Assembly: GCA_010645155.1 (NCBI GenBank)
Contig: CM021322.1
Location: forward strand, 7,454,910-7,518,909
Direction of reading: 5' to 3'
Source of the DNA: Tigriopus japonicus
Taxonomy: Eukaryota; Arthropoda; Copepoda; Harpacticoida; Harpacticidae
Length of the DNA stretch: 64,000 nucleotides
Shown here: in pieces, positions 58,491 through 64,000 of the stretch
How the letters are laid out: each line of letters opens with the position of its first letter
How positions within the stretch are numbered: the stretch's first letter is position 1
Position numbers and translations under genes: made by a program
The notes under the pieces: model-generated
The model's database searches: none
What the model was told of the DNA's origin: nothing
The model's input: the letters and a program-made list of their open reading frames with translations, nothing else

Positions 58491-58730
58491 AGGCAAGCTC
58501 AGTAAACATCAGCTGGGCCTGTTTGTTTACTCCGTAGCACCGTCGTGGCCTCTGGTGTCTCATTGCTTCACTAGAATTCTACGATCGCATCTCATTCTCG
58601 ACCGTTTGTTGCGGAGCAACTGACCGTTTGAAATATTTGATCGAGCGCAGAACAGGAAAGAACAGACGCACCAGAAAAGGGCGGCGCAAGACTACGGAGC
58701 ACAAAATCAACAACCTTTTTCTCACTGTGC
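58491..58730 (-). repeat. ~220 bp dispersed repeat (family H), copy 2
   Basis: Inverted copy of 51591-51810, about 6.7 kb away. Confidence 0.7.
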
Positions 58731-59205
58731 TTATTCTAATAAAAATTCAAAAATTTGGCATCACTGATTAACAATAGGTTCGCACCGAACATTAATGAAC
58801 CGACCGAAGGACCCTAAAATCGAACCAAACCGTCGAATTTCGAAACGAACTTGAAGTTCGATCCCAACAATACAAAATAGACGATCATGGAAAAGCAAAA
58901 TTGAAACGGACGGACAGGTACAATTTTCAAAGATAAGAACAACTTTCCATTACCAATAAAAAGATACTTTATTTCGTCGTTTACACATTTCCAAATATAT
59001 ACGTCCAATGCATATTACATCTTGCAAAATAAGTGGAAAAACATCAATAATTGGTGATCATTTATCATGTCCAATTCGTTCGTTTTCCGTCAAACAGTGA
59101 AAATGACGCACACCGGCTTCCAAGTTTTCTCTCGTGACATGTCCATGGAATCGACGAATTCTGGAATTTGAGCCACATTTATTTTTCATCTCATCCAAAA
59201 ATGCC

Positions 59206-59655
59206 TCAACCCTTCTTATTTTTCTTCCTCCGAGCATCTTCTCCTCGACGATTTTGGAACCAGTTATTGACGACCTTCTTGGGTAAATCCAAAAGGATCG
59301 CCAAACTCTCCTTATCCTCCTCAGTAGGATAATTATTTGTGGCCTCCTTCATTTTCCGCAAAAGACGTGTTTGAAACTCGGTGAATTGAGTTCTCGCACT
59401 TCTAGGATTTGGTGGCACAATAGGATAACTAGATATAGAAATAAGGATATCAAACATAAGAAAATTTATTGCGAATTCAAATTCGTTGACTTACTGCACT
59501 GGAATCAAATTTTGGGGTGGATCTTCCATTGGAAGAGTCGCTTCAATCTCCTCCAACGTCTGAAATATCGCCTCTGATCGACCAGAATTTACTTCTTGGC
59601 ACAAGAAAGCAGCTACAGCCTCACAATTTTGTGTGTAGAGGCTAAAGTTTTCCAT
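59206..59655 (-). CDS. Short divergent homeodomain protein (two exons)
   Basis: Exon 1 is 59655-59495 (ATG to CA|GTAAGT) and exon 2 is 59428-59206 (TTTCTATATCTAG|T to TGA). Phases agree, giving 127 residues. Residues about 60-122 form a homeodomain: an R-x-Q-F start, the NNYPTEEDKESLAILL helix 2, and a recognition helix KKVVNNWFQNRRGEDARRKK with W, F, N and R at the invariant positions. Spacing from the helix 1 F to the Y before helix 2 is one residue longer than in Antennapedia-type domains, but not the three of TALE. The 53-residue N-terminal part is acidic, and only a short basic tail follows. It should act as a nuclear DNA-binding protein. The class is not recognisable to me; I see no paired, POU or LIM partner domain. 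A donor 66 bp from the next acceptor gives a small intron typical of a real gene. Confidence 0.8.
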
Positions 59656-60020
59656 TTTTGATGCGAGATGTGATGATAAACGGGAAAAATGAGAAGTTGT
59701 TCAATGGAATATTGAATAATAACTGAAATTAAACAATTGCATCCCGGAAGATGTAAACGCTTATTAATTAGCACCTAGCTTGATCCTTGATGGAATAGGT
59801 GGATGATTGGCAGCTTTCCTCCTTCTTGAGAGCAAAGTTTAATCCCTTTGGGACCATTTTGAGCGTCTCAATCGTCAATAAGTTCAACGACGCCCAATTT
59901 GGTCGCGTTATTATCCATCACTTTAAGAACACTTTAGGTTAAAAATCTGTCGCTAGATGGTGTCATATTATGAGCAGATCTGCTGGATTATAGAGCTAAA
60001 CTTATCATCATCTTGTTTCT

Positions 60021-60327
60021 TAACTCTTTCAGGACGAAACTTTTGTTACACACTGAACACGTGAAATATTTTTAAGGTAGAAAGGTACTATAGCACTAGT
60101 ATTAAGGCTGGTCTACACTAGAGCGCTATAATAAAGAGTACTCGCATGTGCCATTTTGGTCCCAAGACGTCGGTTCCACTGTACTGTGGTTCTTGGGTTC
60201 GAGCTGTTAGAGGCAACTTTACCTATGCACTATTTACTACCAAATTGATTTCCGGGGCGACAGAAAAACAATTTAAAATAAGAATAACGTTTGGGTGTTT
60301 TAACACCCAAACGTCCTGAAAGAGTTA
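60021..60327. mobile_element. MITE with TA flanks, 307 bp
   Basis: The ends TAACTCTTTCAGGACG and CGTCCTGAAAGAGTTA are perfect 16 bp inverted repeats including TA. A near-perfect hairpin CGTTTGGGTGTT / AACACCCAAACG sits just inside the right end. Confidence 0.75.
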
Positions 60328-61140
60328 GGGTATATTTCGAGTCTTCTAGCAGTCGCATACGATATTGCTGTGTTTAAAAATTACTAAATCATAGTACGTA
60401 ATGTAGGTTAAATAAACTCGCCGACCTACCCAAACGCCCAAAATTCGTTTTTCCACCAGATGGCTCTTATGTTTGCTTTAAGAAGAAACAAAGGTACCTG
60501 CTACAAAAGCCAACATCAAAATTGAAGTCTGAAGAAGGAGTGTCCATGGACTAGCTACAAAAAAATCTTCCTAGGTGTACCGTGCTTCTTCCTGTCAATG
60601 ATTTTCTGCCAACAAATACTGCTATAGCTGACCTTCTAATCAATTTTCAAATGTCGTCAAGTCCCAGTTTCATCATTGTTTACATCGTTTACATCACCGC
60701 CCGTTTCATTAAAGTGCCACGAGATGTCATACAAGTCACGAAAAAAATGTGGCCATAGTTCAATTCATACGAGTGAAACACATTTAGAAACATTTGCCAT
60801 TTAATACTCGGATGACATTTTTATATGAAAAAAGGTATTGTGCATATTTTTGCAAAATACAGAGCCAATATGTTTAAACAACCAAAGCAATGTATTATGC
60901 AACATGCAGGTCTTATGGGCGGTTTGTAAAATGCTGAAACCCTTAAACTGCCCAAATTCTCACAGGCCAACAATCTATGGATAACCTGGATTAAAAGATT
61001 AATCGATGCATCCATTGGATCCGTTAGTCCGTCTTGTCAGAAGATTTATCGAAATTAACAAAGAACTGTTTATTTCCATGCCAATGCGTTTATTTTTAGT
61101 TATATTTTTTGGGGGGACAGGCGGATTTTTATAACTATCG
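60328..61140. other. Stretch without recognised genes
   Basis: Nothing recognised between the MITE and the LINE fragment. Confidence 0.35.
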
Positions 61141-61590
61141 TATTATCGCAATACTATCTCTGGGCTTGAAAGTGGGGAAGGCATTCCAAACGTGCAGTTG
61201 TGTCTATCCCACTTTCAACTGGATATGCTCATCAAACTTTCCATCAACTTGGACGACAACTCCCAAATCCCTCATGGACAATACCTGCTCAATATCACAA
61301 CCTCCATTGTCTTTGAGTGGAACATCTAATTTTGACGCCCCATACGTCATTGTGCGGAATTTCATCCCGTTCAATGCCATATTATTCTCGCCAACCCAAG
61401 AGTAAATTTTCTCCAAGTCCTCAACTAAACATTTGGAGTCCTGACCATTCCTTCCACAAACTAATTTTGTATCATCAGCATATGAAGAAATACTGGCTTT
61501 TGTTCTAAACTTCTGGAGAGGAGCAATAAAGAGAATAAACAGGAGCGGACCTAAGATTGAACCTTGCGGAACACCTGACTTGCCATCAAA
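61141..61590 (-). pseudogene. Jockey-like LINE fragment (reverse transcriptase), copy 2
   Basis: SGVPQGSILGPLLFILF, SSYADDTKLV and MRDLGVVVQ are nearly the same as in 17592-19056, over about 390 bp. It begins abruptly upstream of SGVPQG and ends after KVG. The bases at about 61146-61212 carry an inverted rearranged scrap of the same region. Truncated at both ends. Confidence 0.85.
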
Positions 61591-61609
61591 CATAACTTGA
61601 ATGGCTCGC

Positions 61610-62110
61610 ATCCTACCCTAGGGCAAGGACGACGCTATTTAACTGGACGCCGACGACTGCGCCGAGTTTCAGCTGATTGACCACGTTCGTGCACGTGCTT
61701 TTTACTCTGCAATACCATCAGTGGGAGTTGGTGGTACAAATCACGCCAACCGTGAGGTCCAGTAGACCGCATTAGTTCGAACAAGTGGTTCCGCTTGCCC
61801 ATCTTGGTCCATGCTTGTGTGGCCCCTGGTTGCCGCTCGGGTTACCGGCCAAGAAAGGGCGAAACGGCCCCTGAAAGTGGCCGGATTTCACTACATAGGA
61901 TTCCGACCGATCCTGAGATCTATCAACGATGGATCAACGCCATTCCAAGGAAGAATTAGAAACCATCACCCAATGTCCATCTATGTTCACTACATTTTCT
62001 TGAGAGTGACTTTGTTTGCACCACTCGAGATACAAACATTACGAGAAAGCGAAAGAGAGTGGAAGCAGCCCAAGACATCGAGAAGGGCCTGAAGGTTCGT
62101 GCACGGCTAC
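61610..62110 (+). other. GC- and CpG-rich stretch with an unclassified open frame
   Basis: Noticeably richer in G+C and CpG than the rest of the window. A 93-codon open frame at 61811-62092 (TTG start as listed, ends TLRESEREWKQPKTSRRA) has no domain I recognise. It ends just before the long-TIR element, and another open frame begins on the far side, so both could be parts of one interrupted element or gene. No evidence decides this. Confidence 0.25.
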
Positions 62111-62118
62111 TCAAACCA

Positions 62119-63633
62119 CACGGGTAGTTATTTCAAGATTTTTTTAATTTCAATGGCATTCCACTTTCAGTGGTACCACACCATTGGCTTAAGTCTTCGG
62201 AAGAAAAAAATGCAAAAATTAAAATCTTCCCCCATGGAATATGACAGAAATTATCATTTTAGTTATGACGTGTTTTGAATCTTTTTCCCCTTGATTAAAA
62301 TCATGAGAAGGGCATCTCCTGAATGTAGGGCCATACATTATTACCTTTCAGTGTAACTGTACTGATGTTTGTAATTAACTGATCCTTGGCCAATTTCTTG
62401 ACTTGAGTTTAATTTGATGTATGAATATCACTACCTCAACACAAGAAGGGACAAGGATATTCAAGGCACAGCATGTTTGTTTAGTTTGTGAAAGTGACAT
62501 TTACATCCTGTATCTATTGGTGATTAATTTGGATCAGTTTGGTACATCTGAGTGTGGTAGATTGGTCATTTCCTCGTTGATCATGTGCTTATCATGTGTC
62601 ATTGTGTGCAATCCTGAATATCATTCTGGAAATCGCTTTTTTCTTGCGAGAAATCCTCCATGTCAAGATTGCAATCACCAAATGAACAATATTGTGTTGG
62701 CCTTCCACTTTAGGCAAAGTATTTCATGCCAACAAAAATTTGCATGAGGTAAAGTGACCGAGTGAAGTCAGTTCTTTTGCTGATTGTGTGCTTTAAAAGT
62801 GACAAAATTACAGGCCTGTGAACAAAATGTCCCTTATACATAAGAGAGCATGAGCATCAAACTCATCTAGTGTGCCATGTGTACAAACAATCTCCATGCA
62901 TAAAAAATCTTCACAGTGCACTCAGTATCCAACACATCAATGAAAATCATCTGAAAGTTGTCCTAAAAGTTCTGTAACAAAACTATGTGAATATGAGTCT
63001 TGTTGTTCAGTTGTGATTTTGAGTTCATTGCTCAACATTTTCCATTCCAAGTCTTGTTTCTTGACCACCATGACTGTCCTATCTCCTTTTTTGGCCCTGT
63101 ATTGTTTGCCATTGTGAATCCATTTCTGATGATAAATAAACTGCCTTACTTTATAGTTGTTTAGTTTTTGTAATTTTAACTCAGAAAGGCTTTCATTAGA
63201 ATTATCAAAACAGCAACTAAGCAAATTAATGCACTTGAAGCACTATCCTCAAGGGACATTTTGCTCCTCTTCATCATTGTTATCATAGCAGATTGAAGCT
63301 TGTATTTCTAAACTTTTCTTGATTGTAATAAACAAAGCCTTCTAAATCAATAAATTGTCTATGATGTGCAAAATCGAAATTAAGCTTTGCTCCATATCAA
63401 GGACACATTGGGGCCCAAAAATGTGTTACAAAGGAGACATCCTTTTCATGATTGGATAAGGAGGAAAATGGATTCAAACCATGCCATAACTAAAAAGGCC
63501 ATTTCTCTCATTTTCCATGGGGGAAGATTTTAATTTATGCATTTCCTTCTTTCCAAGGTTTATGCCAATGGTGTGGTACCACTGAAAATGGAATGCCATT
63601 GAAATAAAAAAAATCCTTAAATAACTACCCGTG
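62119..63633. mobile_element. 1515 bp element with long (~230 bp) inverted repeats
   Basis: The ends CACGGGTAGTTATTT and AAATAACTACCCGTG are inverted, and similarity continues inward through GGTACCACACCATTGG and ATCATGA(G)AAGG...CATCTCC. ACCA flanks both ends (62115-62118, 63634-63637), a possible 4 bp duplication. Two unrecognised open frames lie inside: 62421-62747 (+, 108 codons, cysteine-containing) and 63224-62937 (-, 95 codons, with KWIHNGKQYRAKKGDRTVMVV). No transposase motif was seen. Confidence 0.65.
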
Positions 63634-63889
63634 ACCAGGAACCATCCCCAGCCAGTGGCCAGGTCAAGGTGTGCCCAAGTATCTTTCCTCATCCTTCAAC
63701 TCTGCTTCTCGCAATCAAAGCCACGCCACTGCCGCATCCCGCCATTTAATGCAGGTTGAGCGAGGTGAGCTTGAATTTCAAACCTTTCTGGATGCGGAAC
63801 GTGTTACATGTTTCGAGGATGTCATTACCAAACTCAAAACTATCACTTTACCGGATGAAATCTCGATTATTCAAAACCAAATTGCGTAA
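63634..63889 (+). CDS. Unrecognised open frame, possibly 5' incomplete
   Basis: In frame from the right border of the long-TIR element, the plus strand reads PGTIPSQWPGQGVPKYL and then, to the stop at 63889, an acidic segment with VERGELEFQTFLDAERVTC. No methionine opens it, so if real it is a 3' exon or the end of an interrupted frame. Composition is protein-like and higher in G+C than its surroundings. I do not recognise the family; an uncharacterised transposon protein is as likely as a host gene. Confidence 0.25.
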
Positions 63890-64000
63890 TCTTCATCTAC
63901 ATAGAAGAACAAGGACACGGTCAAATCAGCATTTTGTTTCATCTGAGTATTTTTCAAGATTGCTCTTTTAAAATGGAGGTGCGGAACGTAGCTATTGAGA

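Overview
The window looks like nuclear DNA of an arthropod, possibly a crustacean; that lineage call is an inference from gene style and repeat load, not from a marker gene. It has spliced genes with GT-AG introns, AT-rich non-coding DNA, Pol III genes, a U2 snRNA, a tRNA-derived SINE, non-LTR retrotransposons and many DNA-transposon families. Two runs of N (6612-6711 and 17465-17551) are assembly gaps.

Layout. 1-1250: first exon of a seven-transmembrane receptor-like gene on the minus strand that continues off the left edge. 1740-2834: a LINE fragment split by a 450 bp foldback element. 3505-6611: a tandem satellite with a ~206 bp unit, ending in a gap. 6712-15300: no clear host gene; SINE, foldback and Harbinger-like MITEs, Tc1/mariner remnants. 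15353-16611: minus-strand host sequence, namely an orphan exon and a complete three-exon Ly6/uPAR-like gene. 16693-19279: a hAT-like element containing a gap and a LINE fragment. 20890-21720: a Tc1-like pseudogene abutting a SINE.

23938-56676: one large plus-strand gene of 16 coding exons. All exon phases join to an uninterrupted frame of 1206 codons plus a stop. It encodes a MARF1/limkain-b1-like RNA regulator with one RRM and eight LOTUS (OST-HTH) units; no NYN nuclease domain is visible. Its introns hold six tRNA genes (3 Pro, 2 Trp, 1 Arg), a U2 snRNA gene and many transposons. The most notable insertion is a 1530 bp element at 34060-35589. It has long inverted arms and perfect 7 bp target duplications and carries an intact SWIM zinc-finger gene. 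Both it and its 450 bp relative at 2267-2716 sit inside LINE reading frames that run on across the insertion, which fixes their borders to the base.

56966-64000: a hAT-like MITE just after the MARF1 stop, a short two-exon divergent homeobox gene on the minus strand (59206-59655), another TA-flanked MITE, a second LINE fragment, and a 1.5 kb long-TIR element next to an unclassified ORF.

Three hAT-like families (A, B, C) have perfect 8 bp target duplications at six insertions. A Mutator-like 3.36 kb element with 9 bp duplications lies in MARF1 intron 14. Target duplications were read by eye from the sequence. Family names rest on motif recognition without database search.
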